Shown here: positions 24,715-32,906 of the stretch, piece by piece
Layout: the number at the start of each line of letters is the position of its first letter
How positions within the stretch are numbered: position 1 is the stretch's first letter
Assembly (NCBI RefSeq): GCF_004795255.1
Contig: NZ_SSBQ01000002.1
Coordinates: 353,001 to 417,000 of the forward strand
DNA length: 64,000 nt
Origin: Streptomyces sp. RKND-216
GTDB lineage: Bacteria; Actinomycetota; Actinomycetes; Streptomycetales; Streptomycetaceae
Direction: 5' to 3'
Notes under the pieces: model-generated
What the model saw: only the letters and a program-made list of their open reading frames with translations
The model's database searches: none
Told to the model about the DNA's origin: nothing
Program-made: the position numbers and the translations under genes

Positions 24715-24762
24715 CGCGCGGACCGCCGGTACCGGCCCCGTACCGGTCCGGCGGTCCGCGCG
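24715..24762. terminator. Hairpin between LPFR gene and tex
   Basis: 15-bp perfect outer stem (24715-24729 with 24748-24762), a one-base bulge, then a 5-bp inner stem (24731-24735 with 24743-24747) and a 7-nt loop. Strong rho-independent type hairpin without a U-tract. Confidence 0.8.
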
Positions 24763-24863
24763 CGTCCGGCCGCCGTCCCGGCCGCGGCACCTGCCAGAAT
24801 GCGTACCTCACCCGGGACAACCCCCGGGCGGGGAACAGCAACGGGACGGCGGAACGGATCAAC

Positions 24864-27224
24864 GTGACGACCACCATCGAAGGCAGGATCGCCGAGGAGC
24901 TCGGCGTACGGGAGCGGCAGGTGAAGGCCGCGGTCGAGCTGCTCGACGGCGGTTCGACGGTGCCCTTCATCGCCCGGTACCGCAAGGAAGCCACCGAAAT
25001 GCTCGACGACGCGCAGTTGCGCGCCCTCGAGGAGCGGCTCCGGTACCTGCGTGAGCTCGAGGAGCGGCGGGCGGCGATCCTGGAGTCCGTGCGGTCGCAG
25101 GGCAAGCTCGACGACGCCCTGGAGGCCCGCATCCGGGCGGCCGAGTCCAAGGCCCGCTTGGAGGACATCTACCTTCCGTTCAAGCCCAAGCGCCGGACCA
25201 AGGCGCAGATCGCGCGCGAGGCCGGCCTCGAACCGCTCGCCGACGGGCTGCTGAACGACCCCTCGACCGAACCGCAGGCGGCGGCCGCCGCGTTCGTGGA
25301 CGCCGAGAAGGGCGTCGGCGACGCCGGGGCCGCGCTGGAGGGCGCCCGCGCGATCCTCACCGAACGCTTCAGCGAGGACGCCGACCTGATCGGCGAACTA
25401 CGCGAACGCATGTGGGAGAAGGGCCGCGTCGCCTCCTCCGTCCGCGAGGGCAAGGAGGAGCAGGGCGCCAAGTTCAAGGACTACTTCGACTTCGCCGAGG
25501 ACTTCACCGAGCTGCCCTCCCACCGGGTACTGGCACTGCTGCGCGGCGAGAAGGAGGAGGTCCTCGACCTCGCGCTCCAGCCCGAGAACCCCGCGGACGC
25601 GCCCGCCGACGGCACCCCGGGTGCGTATGAGCGCAGCATCGCGAACCGCTTCGGCATCCGCGACCAGGGCCGTCCCGCCGACGGCTGGCTGGCCGACACC
25701 GTCCGCTGGGCCTGGCGCACCCGCATCCAGGTGCACCTCGGCATCGACCTGCGGCTGCGGCTGCGCACGGCCGCCGAGGACGAGGCCGTGCGGGTCTTCG
25801 CCGCCAACCTGCGCGACCTGCTGCTGGCCGCCCCGGCCGGCACCCGCGCCACGATGGGACTGGACCCGGGGCTGCGTACAGGTGTGAAGGTCGCCGTGGT
25901 CGACGCCACCGGCAAGGTCGCCGCCACCGACACGATCTACCCGCACGCCCCGCAGAAGAAGTGGGACGAGGCCCTGGAGCGGCTGTCGGCGCTGGCGGAG
26001 CGGCACGACGTCGACCTGATCGCCATCGGCAACGGCACCGCCTCCCGCGAGACGGACAAGCTGGCCGGCGAACTCCTCACCGGGCGGCCGGAGCTGAAGC
26101 TGACCAAGGTGATGGTCTCCGAAGCCGGCGCGTCGGTGTACTCCGCCTCCGCCTACGCCTCGCAGGAGCTGCCGGAGCTGGACGTCTCGCTGCGCGGCGC
26201 CGTCTCCATCGCCCGGCGCCTCCAGGACCCGCTGGCCGAACTCGTGAAGATCGACCCCAAGTCGATCGGAGTGGGCCAGTACCAGCACGATCTGTCCGAG
26301 GTGAAGCTCTCGCGTTCGCTGGACGCGGTCGTCGAGGACTGCGTGAACGGCGTCGGGGTGGACGTGAACACCGCTTCCGCGCCGCTGCTCTCCCGGGTCT
26401 CCGGCATCGGCGGCGGCCTCGCCGAGAACATCGTCGCCCACCGGGACGCCCACGGCCCGTTCCGCGACCGCAAGGCCCTCAAGGACGTCGCGCGGCTGGG
26501 CCCGAAGGCGTTCGAGCAGTGCGCGGGCTTCCTCCGCATCCGCGGCGGCGACGACCCGCTGGACGCCTCGTCGGTGCACCCCGAGGCGTACCCGCTGGTC
26601 CGCACGATGGTGAAGACCGCCGGGACCGACGTCCCGTCCCTGATCGGCAACGCGACGGCGCTGCGTGCGCTGAAGCCGTCCGACTTCGTCGACGACGCGT
26701 TCGGCCTGCCGACGGTGACCGACATCCTCAAGGAGCTGGAGAAGCCGGGCCGCGACCCGCGTCCCGCCTTCCGGACCGCCAGCTTCAAGGAGGGCGTGGA
26801 GAAGATCGGCGACCTGGCCAGCGGCATGGTGCTGGAGGGCGTCGTCACCAACGTCGCGGCGTTCGGCGCCTTCGTCGACGTGGGTGTCCACCAGGACGGT
26901 CTGGTGCACGTCTCCGCCATGTCCCGCTCCTTCGTCAAGGACCCGCGGGACGTGGTCAAGCCCGGCGACATCGTGAAGGTCAAGGTGCTGGACGTTGACG
27001 TGCCGCGGAAGCGGATCTCGCTGACGCTGCGGCTCGAGGACGAGGCCGTCGCGGGCTCGGCGAAGGGCGGCGAAGGGCGCCGGGGCGGGGGCGACCGGCG
27101 CAAGGGTTCCGCGCCGCGCCAGCGGCAGGGCAGTGGCGGCCGTCCCCGACGGGACCGCGACCAGCGCCCCGCACCGGTCAACAGCGAGATGGCCGAGGCG
27201 CTCCGCCGGGCGGGCCTCCGCTAG
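24864..27224 (+). CDS. tex: Tex family RNA-binding transcription accessory protein
   Basis: 786 aa, normal Tex length. N-terminal helical Tex domain (VPFIARYRKEATEMLDD is the family hallmark), YqgF-like RNase H fold domain around residue 330-450 (TMGLDPGLRTGVKVAVVD), helix-hairpin-helix motifs (LLSRVSGIGGGLAENIV), and a C-terminal S1 domain (LEGVVTNVAAFGAFVDVGVHQDGLVHVS). After S1 comes an Arg/Gly-rich tail (about 45 residues) common in actinobacterial Tex, probably adding RNA affinity. GTG 24864 is the start. It acts in transcription elongation and RNA handling in the cytoplasm. Monocistronic, bounded by hairpins on both sides. Confidence 0.96.
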   Translation: MTTTIEGRIAEELGVRERQVKAAVELLDGGSTVPFIARYRKEATEMLDDAQLRALEERLRYLRELEERRAAILESVRSQGKLDDALEARIRAAESKARLEDIYLPFKPKRRTKAQIAREAGLEPLADGLLNDPSTEPQAAAAAFVDAEKGVGDAGAALEGARAILTERFSEDADLIGELRERMWEKGRVASSVREGKEEQGAKFKDYFDFAEDFTELPSHRVLALLRGEKEEVLDLALQPENPADAPADGTPGAYERSIANRFGIRDQGRPADGWLADTVRWAWRTRIQVHLGIDLRLRLRTAAEDEAVRVFAANLRDLLLAAPAGTRATMGLDPGLRTGVKVAVVDATGKVAATDTIYPHAPQKKWDEALERLSALAERHDVDLIAIGNGTASRETDKLAGELLTGRPELKLTKVMVSEAGASVYSASAYASQELPELDVSLRGAVSIARRLQDPLAELVKIDPKSIGVGQYQHDLSEVKLSRSLDAVVEDCVNGVGVDVNTASAPLLSRVSGIGGGLAENIVAHRDAHGPFRDRKALKDVARLGPKAFEQCAGFLRIRGGDDPLDASSVHPEAYPLVRTMVKTAGTDVPSLIGNATALRALKPSDFVDDAFGLPTVTDILKELEKPGRDPRPAFRTASFKEGVEKIGDLASGMVLEGVVTNVAAFGAFVDVGVHQDGLVHVSAMSRSFVKDPRDVVKPGDIVKVKVLDVDVPRKRISLTLRLEDEAVAGSAKGGEGRRGGGDRRKGSAPRQRQGSGGRPRRDRDQRPAPVNSEMAEALRRAGLR

Positions 27225-27229
27225 CGCGC

Positions 27230-27274
27230 GCCGGGGCCGTGCACGGGGGCACCGCTCCCGTGCACGGCCCCGGC
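27230..27274. terminator. Terminator hairpin after tex
   Basis: 18-bp stem, 27230-27247 with 27257-27274, 9-nt loop, beginning 6 bp after the tex stop codon. Confidence 0.85.
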
Positions 27275-27313
27275 CGCGTCCCTCACCCCGCCGAACGGGG
27301 GAGGCAGAGCCCG

Positions 27314-27600
27314 GACCGGCCGGACCGGTACGTGCACCACTGGCGGGTCGGGATCGTGGTGCCGGAGGCGCCACCCGGGAACCACCTGTGGTTCCCCGCT
27401 GGCGCTCGGGGACGTCTACGTCGGCCAGAAGGACCGGAGCACCTTCTGGCGGGTCCTGCAGTTCGGCGTGCAGAACCTCTGCGACCCCGAGCTGGACGAA
27501 TGGCTCGTGATGGACACGTTCACGCACGAACCCGGTACGGTCCCCCTGCCCCGCCGCTGCGCCCGGCCGTCGCCGACGGACGCGTCACCGAGCGGGGCAG
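27314..27600 (+). pseudogene. Decayed gene fragment with a frameshift
   Basis: Two protein-like stretches in different frames follow each other. Frame one (27314-27397) reads RYVHHWRVGIVVPEAPP then GNHLWFP. Frame two (from about 27399) reads LALGDVYVGQKDRSTFWRV, then QNLCDPELDEWLVMDTFTHEPG. Amino-acid composition is protein-like (Trp, Tyr, Asn, Gln, acidic) and unlike shadow frames nearby, which are Arg/Pro-rich. A single missing or extra base near 27395-27400 would join them. There is no start codon with a ribosome site. I do not recognise the family. This remnant is the main content of the 415-bp gap 27225-27639, besides the tex terminator. Confidence 0.4.
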
Positions 27601-27639
27601 GGGCAGAGGGCTGGGGCTGGGACTGGGGCGGGGCAGAAC

Positions 27640-28032
27640 TCAGCGGCCGTACGCCGCGATGACGCGCTCCGCGTAGCGTTCCGCATCCCAGTCCTCGGCG
27701 AGCACGTCGCCGCCGCACCACACGTACGTGCGGGCCGCACGCCCCCCGTCCACCGCGACGGCGCGCATCGTGTACTCCGCCCCCTCGAACGCGTCGAGCA
27801 CGGCGCACTCCTCGGGCGTCAGCCCCCGCAGCAGGCACCCCCGCGCGAGGCCGCCTGGCGCGGGCACCAGCCCCGGGTAGGGCCGCCGCGCCAGCGCCGC
27901 GGCCCGCCAGCCGGCCAGCGCGGCCGGCTCGGCGCACGGAACCCTCCCCAGCAGGGCCCCCAGCACCTCCTCGAAGCAGAGCGTTCCGTAGACGAACAGC
28001 GGCATGTCCTCGTGTGCAAGGCGGGATTCCAC
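27640..28032 (-). CDS. Gamma-glutamylcyclotransferase-family (AIG2-like) protein
   Basis: 130 aa. FVYGTLCFEEVLGALLG at the N-terminus is the YGTLxxG substrate-binding loop of the GGCT/AIG2 fold. The presumed catalytic Glu lies in LDAFEGAEYTMRAV, the usual D-x-x-E-G-x-x-Y pattern. Members open gamma-glutamyl amines or dipeptides to 5-oxoproline. GTG 28032 gives this length and could be leaderless (TACTAC lies about 10 nt before). An ATG at 28005 beginning MPLFVYGTL is equally plausible. It is divergent from the acyl-ACP desaturase gene. Confidence 0.82.
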   Translation of the reverse strand: MESRLAHEDMPLFVYGTLCFEEVLGALLGRVPCAEPAALAGWRAAALARRPYPGLVPAPGGLARGCLLRGLTPEECAVLDAFEGAEYTMRAVAVDGGRAARTYVWCGGDVLAEDWDAERYAERVIAAYGR

Positions 28033-28090
28033 AAAACCGAGCGTAGTACCTGGTCACCGGGCCGCTCTTGCTTGTTCCGACGGTAATAAC

Positions 28091-28121
28091 TTACGGTCTC
28101 GTAACCTACGCAGCCGTAGGT
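28091..28121. promoter_or_regulatory. Overlapping palindromes upstream of the desaturase gene
   Basis: TTACGGTCTCGTAA (28091-28104, perfect 5+4+5) shares its last base with a second inverted repeat, ACCTACG-4-CGTAGGT (28104-28121, perfect 7+4+7). The pair lies 28 bp before the desaturase GTG. Such GTAA/TTAC-type repeats are typical TetR operators on actinobacterial fatty-acid desaturase genes. Confidence 0.65.
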
Positions 28122-28149
28122 GAATCGCACCCGCACGTCAGGAGCATCC

Positions 28150-29121
28150 GTGACCGTCACCCCCCGACAGCACGCCGGTACGGACGGCTGGACCGACGCC
28201 CGGCTCCTCTACGCGCTGGAGGAGGTGGTGGAGAAGGAGCTGAACCGGCACCTGGCGGTGGCGAAGGACTGGATGCCGCACGAGTACGTGCCGTGGAGCG
28301 ACGGCCGCAACTTCGACGGCCCGCTGGAGGGCGAGCCGTGGGCGCCGGAGCAGTCGAAGGTCACCGACATCGGCCGGACCGCGCTCGTGGTCAACCTGCT
28401 CACCGAGGACAACCTGCCCTCCTACCACCACGAGATCGCCAGCCTCTTCGGGCGGGACGGCGCCTGGGGCACCTGGGTGCACCGCTGGACGGCGGAGGAG
28501 GGCCGGCACGGCATCGTGATGCGGGACTACCTGCTCACCTCACGCGCAGTGGATCCGGTGCAGCTGGAGAACTTCCGGATGGCACACATGTCGGAGGGCT
28601 TCGAATCCGACAACCGGCACAGCATGCTCCACTCCGTCGCCTACGTCTCCTTCCAGGAGCTGGCGACCCGCGTATCCCACCGCAACACCGGCCACCAGTC
28701 CGGCGACCCGGTGTGCGACCGGATGCTCGCCCGCATCGCCACGGACGAGAACCTGCACATGGTCTTCTACCGCAACCTGCTGCAGGCGGCGTTCGAGATC
28801 GCCCCCGACCTGACGATGCAGGCGGTGCGCGACGTGGTGGTCGGCTTCCGGATGCCCGGTCACGGCATGCCGGGATTCGAGCGTGCCGCCGCCCAGATGG
28901 CGATCGGCGGCATCTACAACCTGCGCATCCACCACGACGACGTGCTCCAGCCGGTCCTGCGCTTCCTGAAGGTGCTGGACATCGACGGCCTCGACCCCGA
29001 GGGGCTCAAGGCGCAGGAGGAACTCGGGCTGTTCATGAACGGCTTGGACGGCGAAGCGCGGAAGTTCGACGAGCGGCTGGCCGCCCGCGCCGCGCGCAGG
29101 GCCGCCCGCGCGAACCGCTGA
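28150..29121 (+). CDS. Acyl-ACP desaturase (soluble diiron)
   Basis: 323 aa fatty_acid_desaturase_2 family protein. Diiron ligands are visible as EDNLPSYHHEI, then AEEGRHG (ExxH) and ATDENLHMVFY (ExxH). The helical SYHHE and FQELATRVSHRNTG segments are as in DesA1/DesA2 of mycobacteria and plant stearoyl-ACP desaturases. It introduces a double bond into ACP-bound acyl chains with O2 and ferredoxin. The GTG at 28150 has AGGAG 5 nt upstream and avoids starting within the operator; an in-frame start at 28120 would lie inside the palindrome. Most likely controlled by a TetR repressor encoded elsewhere. Confidence 0.92.
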   Translation: MTVTPRQHAGTDGWTDARLLYALEEVVEKELNRHLAVAKDWMPHEYVPWSDGRNFDGPLEGEPWAPEQSKVTDIGRTALVVNLLTEDNLPSYHHEIASLFGRDGAWGTWVHRWTAEEGRHGIVMRDYLLTSRAVDPVQLENFRMAHMSEGFESDNRHSMLHSVAYVSFQELATRVSHRNTGHQSGDPVCDRMLARIATDENLHMVFYRNLLQAAFEIAPDLTMQAVRDVVVGFRMPGHGMPGFERAAAQMAIGGIYNLRIHHDDVLQPVLRFLKVLDIDGLDPEGLKAQEELGLFMNGLDGEARKFDERLAARAARRAARANR

Positions 29122-29146
29122 CCCGCGAACGGTCGTGACCGAGCGG

Positions 29147-29719
29147 TCAGAGCACGGCCGGAGCGTCCTCCCGCAGTCGGTAGACGCCGTCCGCCCTGCT
29201 CAGCAGGCAGTGGTCGACGAGGTATCGCCGCACGGTCACGTGGTCGACCCCGGCGCCCTCGCACCACCCGCGCAGGACGGCGTTCACCTCCCGCTCCGGG
29301 TAGGCGGCGCCCGTCTCGAACGACCGCCGCGCCAGGTGGTGCAGCACGATGCGCCGCCGCCCGAACTGCCGGGGCAGGCTGCGGATGCGGCCGCCGTCGT
29401 CCCGCAGGAAGGTGCGCAGCAGCGTCTCGACGCGTGGGTCGCCGGAGCCGTGGTCCACGCCGGGCCGTGCGGAGTCCTCGCTCCGGGCGGCCCGCAGGGC
29501 GGTGTCCTTGAACTGCCCGGCCCGCGCCACCAGCCGTCCGCCGGCGGCCTGCACGAGCCCGCCCTCCTGGAGACGCCGCAGCGCCGCCACCGCCTCCTTC
29601 GGCGGGATCCCGGCCCGGTCCGTCACCTCGGACGGCGTCCCGGCACCCAGCACGACCGCGGAGAACACCCGCAACCGCCCCGGCTCGGCCAGCAGTCCGA
29701 CGATCTCCTCCGGCGTCAC
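29147..29719 (-). CDS. ArsR-like HTH protein with DUF2087 domain
   Basis: 190 aa. The N-terminal winged helix (EEIVGLLAEPGRLRVFSAVVLGAGT ... AGIPPKEAVAALRRLQEGGLV) resembles ArsR/MarR readers. The C-terminal part (LLRTFLRDDGGRIRSLPRQFGRRRIVLHHLA ... YPEREVNAVLR ... DHVTVRRYLVDHCLLSR) is the DUF2087 domain. DUF2087 regulators are widespread and their ligand is unknown. GTG 29719 has GGGAGGA at good spacing; the longer open frame upstream is not supported. It converges on the desaturase gene and is divergent from the peptidase gene. Confidence 0.85.
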   Translation of the reverse strand: MTPEEIVGLLAEPGRLRVFSAVVLGAGTPSEVTDRAGIPPKEAVAALRRLQEGGLVQAAGGRLVARAGQFKDTALRAARSEDSARPGVDHGSGDPRVETLLRTFLRDDGGRIRSLPRQFGRRRIVLHHLARRSFETGAAYPEREVNAVLRGWCEGAGVDHVTVRRYLVDHCLLSRADGVYRLREDAPAVL

Positions 29720-29895
29720 GCGTTCCTCCCTCGACCTCTCACTCGCGCCAGGACCGTACGCCACCGGCCCCTCACTCCGCGAAGCATTTTCCGGGCCGCG
29801 GACGCGCAGCTCAGGGCGCCCACCCGTGGTCCGCGCGGGGGCGAAGGTGTAGTTTCGCGGCGGGGGCTCAGACACGATCGGGTGGGGAGCGAGGG

Positions 29896-30411
29896 GTGAA
29901 GGAGCGAGAGCTACGGCGGCGGTGCAGGCGCGAACTGCGCTCACTGGGGGTGCAACCGCCGCTGCGGGTGGAGGAGTTGTGCCGCCTGCTGGGTGAGAAG
30001 CGCGGCCGGCCGATCCGGCTTCTGCCCTATGCGCTGCCGGCCCCGGGACCGTTCGGGCTCTGGGTGGCCACGGACACCACGGACCACATCCTGTACCAGA
30101 AGGAGACCAGCAAGGCCCACCAGGACCACATCATCCTGCACGAGGTGGGCCACATCCTGGCGGACCACCGCAGCGACGACGACGATCCGGAGTTCTGGCG
30201 GTCGGCGCCCGGCGACCTCTCCCTGGGGGCGGTCCGGCGGGCGCTGCGCCGCACGTCGTACGACGAGGAGCACGAGCGGGAGGCCGAACTGGTGGCCACC
30301 ATCATCCTGGAGTGGGCGTCCGTGCTGGACCACGTGACGCCCCGGGCGTCGAAGAACCCCGCGCTGCAGCGGGTGCAGACGGCGCTGGGCGACCGGCAGG
30401 GGTGGTTGTGA
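29896..30411 (+). CDS. IrrE/ImmA-like zinc peptidase (toxin-like)
   Basis: 171 aa. HEVGH at residues 82-86 is the HExxH zinc motif, and the downstream EHEREAELVA (around residue 128) supplies the third ligand, as in ImmA/IrrE (DUF955) proteins. It is short: there is no N-terminal XRE helix-turn-helix, so the antitoxin-like regulator is missing or encoded elsewhere. The next gene begins 1 bp after its stop, so the two are co-translated. ImmA/IrrE peptidases cleave cognate repressors. The target here is unknown. GTG 29896 follows GGGGAGCGAGG. Confidence 0.85.
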   Translation: MKERELRRRCRRELRSLGVQPPLRVEELCRLLGEKRGRPIRLLPYALPAPGPFGLWVATDTTDHILYQKETSKAHQDHIILHEVGHILADHRSDDDDPEFWRSAPGDLSLGAVRRALRRTSYDEEHEREAELVATIILEWASVLDHVTPRASKNPALQRVQTALGDRQGWL

Positions 30412-30412
30412 C

Positions 30413-31597
30413 ATGACTGCTGTACTCGGCGTGCTGCTGGTGGCGGCCGTCGCATGGAAGGGCTACCAGCTCTCGCGCGCCCCGGCGGACCTGCCGCTGC
30501 GGTCGGTGACGCTGTGCCTGGTGTCCGCCGCGCTGGCGTTCCCGTTCGGCACCGGGCCGGGCGCCCGGGCGGCGGACGGGCTCCTGGGCGCGGGGGCGGC
30601 GGAGCTGCTGCAGAACGTGCTGCTGCTGTGCTGCGTGTACTTCCTGATGTGCTTCTACCTGCACTCGGCCGCCCTCGACCCGGCGCGCGGCCGGCGACGG
30701 GCCCGCCTGGAACTGGTTCCGCTGGGTCTGGCCGCGGGGCTCGCGGCGGTGTCGATGGCCGCCACCCCGCCCGGCGCGCGCGGCGGCACCTACGACACCG
30801 CGGACATGCAGATCGCCGGCGTTGCCGGCTTCTACCTCTCCGCGGGTCTGTACCTGGGGTACGCCCTGGCTATGGCCCTGTGGTGGACGTACCGCTACAT
30901 CCGCCTCTCGCAGGGGTCGCTGGCCACCGGGCTGCGGCTGACCGCCGTGGCGATGGCAGCCATGGTGCTGGCCGACGTGGTGCGCCAGGTGTTCGTCGTG
31001 GTGCGGTGGGCCGGCGGCCCGGACGAGTCGCCGCTGCTGACCGGCGCCAACCTCACGCTGTCGATCGCCGTGCCCGTGTTCGTGATCGGTGTGAGCTACC
31101 CGGGCGCGGCGACCCGCATCGCGGCGCTGCGGCTGTGGTGGCGGCACCGGCGGGCCTACCACCGGCTGCGTCCGCTGTGGGCCGCGCTGCACCAGGCGTT
31201 CCCGGAGGACGAGCTGACCCGGGTGCCGACCCGGCCCTGGGGGGACCGGCTGCTCCTGCGCGGCGTGCACCGCCGCTACTACCGGCGGGTCATCGAGTGC
31301 CGCGACGGGCTGGTGCGGATCAGCCCGTACCTGGCGCGTCCGGACGCCGACGGCGAAGAGGAAGGCGCGCGGGACGCCGCTCCCCCGGCACGCCCGGAAC
31401 CGTCCGAGAGCTGGGCGGCCGACCTGGCCGCGCGGCTGCGGGCCGCGCTGCACGACCACGCGGCGGGTGCCCCGGCGCCTTCCAGAGTCGCGCCCTCGAA
31501 GGCCGTGCTGCTGCCGATGCCCGCGGAGGAAACCCTCGAGGGGGACGCCCGCCAGCTCGTCACCCTCTCCGACGCCTTCCACGCCGCCGCCCGCTGA
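30413..31597 (+). CDS. MAB_1171c-like multi-helix membrane protein
   Basis: 394 aa. The N-terminal half has about seven hydrophobic helices (VLGVLLVAAVAW, SVTLCLVSAALAFPFG, VLLLCCVYFLMCFYL and so on). From about residue 230 on it is cytoplasmic, with RLWWRHRRAYHRLRPLWAALHQAFP and a Pro/Ala-rich tail. This matches the MAB_1171c-type putative transporter family that repeatedly sits next to IrrE/ImmA-like genes in actinobacteria. Family function is unproven. The ATG lies 1 bp after the peptidase stop. A possible role is sensing or export coupled to the peptidase. Confidence 0.78.
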   Translation: MTAVLGVLLVAAVAWKGYQLSRAPADLPLRSVTLCLVSAALAFPFGTGPGARAADGLLGAGAAELLQNVLLLCCVYFLMCFYLHSAALDPARGRRRARLELVPLGLAAGLAAVSMAATPPGARGGTYDTADMQIAGVAGFYLSAGLYLGYALAMALWWTYRYIRLSQGSLATGLRLTAVAMAAMVLADVVRQVFVVVRWAGGPDESPLLTGANLTLSIAVPVFVIGVSYPGAATRIAALRLWWRHRRAYHRLRPLWAALHQAFPEDELTRVPTRPWGDRLLLRGVHRRYYRRVIECRDGLVRISPYLARPDADGEEEGARDAAPPARPEPSESWAADLAARLRAALHDHAAGAPAPSRVAPSKAVLLPMPAEETLEGDARQLVTLSDAFHAAAR

Positions 31598-31669
31598 GGC
31601 GTCGACCCCGCGCCCCGCTCACCCGGACCGACAGAACCCACCCGACCCGACAAGGGGGACGTACCACCC

Positions 31670-32857
31670 ATGGAATTCCTGGTGTCGGCAGGACAGTTGC
31701 TCTCCGGACCGGACGGCGACCGCACGCCGGACGGCGCGGTCCTCGTCCGCGGCGACCGCATCGTCGCCGCCGGACCGCGCGCCGAGGTCGAGGCCCGGGC
31801 GTCGGCCGGCGCCGTGCGCCTCGCGCGCCCGGAGGGCACGCTCCTGCCCGGCCTGATCGACACCCACGTGCACCTGTGCTTCGACGCCGGGCCCGACCCG
31901 GTGACGTCGCTGCGCGAGGCGGACGACACCGCGCTGCTGCTCGCCATGGCCGACCGGGCCCGGCGGATGGTGGCCACCGGTGTGACGACGGTGCGCGACC
32001 TGGGCGACCGGGGCGGTCTGGCGCTGCGGCTGCGGGACGCCGTCGCCTCCGGGGCCGTGAGCGGTCCGCGGGTCCTCGCGGCCGGTGCTCCGCTGACGGT
32101 GCCCGGCGGCCACTGCTGGTTCCTCGGCGGCGAGGTCTCCGGCGAGGAGGCGATCCGCGAGACGGTGCGGCGCAACGCGAAGGACGGCGCCGACGTCATC
32201 AAGGTGATGGCGACCGGCGGCGGGCTGACGAAGGGCGGCCCGGCGATCTGGGAGGCCCAGTTCTCCCCGGAGGAGCTGCGGGCGGTGGTCGAGGAGGCCC
32301 GTGCGCACAACCTGCCCGTGGCCGCCCACGCGCACGGCGCGGACGGCATCGCGGCGGCCGTGGCGGCGGGCGTGGACACCGTCGAGCACTGCACGTGGAT
32401 GGGGCGCGGCGGTTTCGACGTCCGTGAGGACGTGGTCGCGGACATCGCCGCGCGCGGCATCGCCGTGTGCCCGGCGGCCAGCCCAGGCTGGCGGGCGTTC
32501 GCCGAACGGTTCGGACCGGAACGGGCGGAGGAGATGTTCGCACGGGTGCGCTGGATGCACGAGCAGGGCGTGCGGCTGATCTCCGGAACCGACGCGGGCG
32601 TGCCGGGTGCCGTCTTCGACGACCTGGTGTCCAGCCTGGGTTTCTTCGTCCACCTGGGCCTGCCGCCGTCACGCGTGGTGGCCATGGCCACGGCCGACGC
32701 CGCGGCCGCGGTCGGGCTGGGCGACGACACCGGGCGCCTCGCGGACGGCTACCGCGCGGACCTTCTGCTGGTGGACGGCGATCCGCTCGCCGACCTGGAG
32801 GCGCTGCGCGAGGTGCGGGCTGTGCTGGCCGGCGGGCGACTGGTCAACGGCGGCTGA
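31670..32857 (+). CDS. Amidohydrolase (imidazolonepropionase/prolidase-type)
   Basis: 395 aa TIM-barrel metal-dependent hydrolase. Metal ligands: DTHVHL (HxH), VIKVMATGG with the probable carboxylated Lys, AAHAHG, VEHCTW and SGTDAG. This is the pattern of the subgroup with Xaa-Pro or Xaa-Arg dipeptidases and related enzymes. The substrate cannot be predicted. ATG 31670 follows AAGGGGGAC. It lies 72 bp after the MAB_1171c-like gene on the same strand, so co-transcription is likely and makes a three-gene unit of peptidase, membrane protein and hydrolase. Confidence 0.88.
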   Translation: MEFLVSAGQLLSGPDGDRTPDGAVLVRGDRIVAAGPRAEVEARASAGAVRLARPEGTLLPGLIDTHVHLCFDAGPDPVTSLREADDTALLLAMADRARRMVATGVTTVRDLGDRGGLALRLRDAVASGAVSGPRVLAAGAPLTVPGGHCWFLGGEVSGEEAIRETVRRNAKDGADVIKVMATGGGLTKGGPAIWEAQFSPEELRAVVEEARAHNLPVAAHAHGADGIAAAVAAGVDTVEHCTWMGRGGFDVREDVVADIAARGIAVCPAASPGWRAFAERFGPERAEEMFARVRWMHEQGVRLISGTDAGVPGAVFDDLVSSLGFFVHLGLPPSRVVAMATADAAAAVGLGDDTGRLADGYRADLLLVDGDPLADLEALREVRAVLAGGRLVNGG

Positions 32858-32906
32858 CCGGGCCGGGCGGGGCAGGCGGAGTCGTCCGTCCGGCCGTACG
32901 TCCCGG

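Noticed and set aside
24254..25168. Minus-strand frame of 304 codons opposite the SCO6745-family gene and tex
   Set aside because: Antisense shadow: Ser/Arg-rich composition, and it crosses the LPFR gene and the terminator hairpin.
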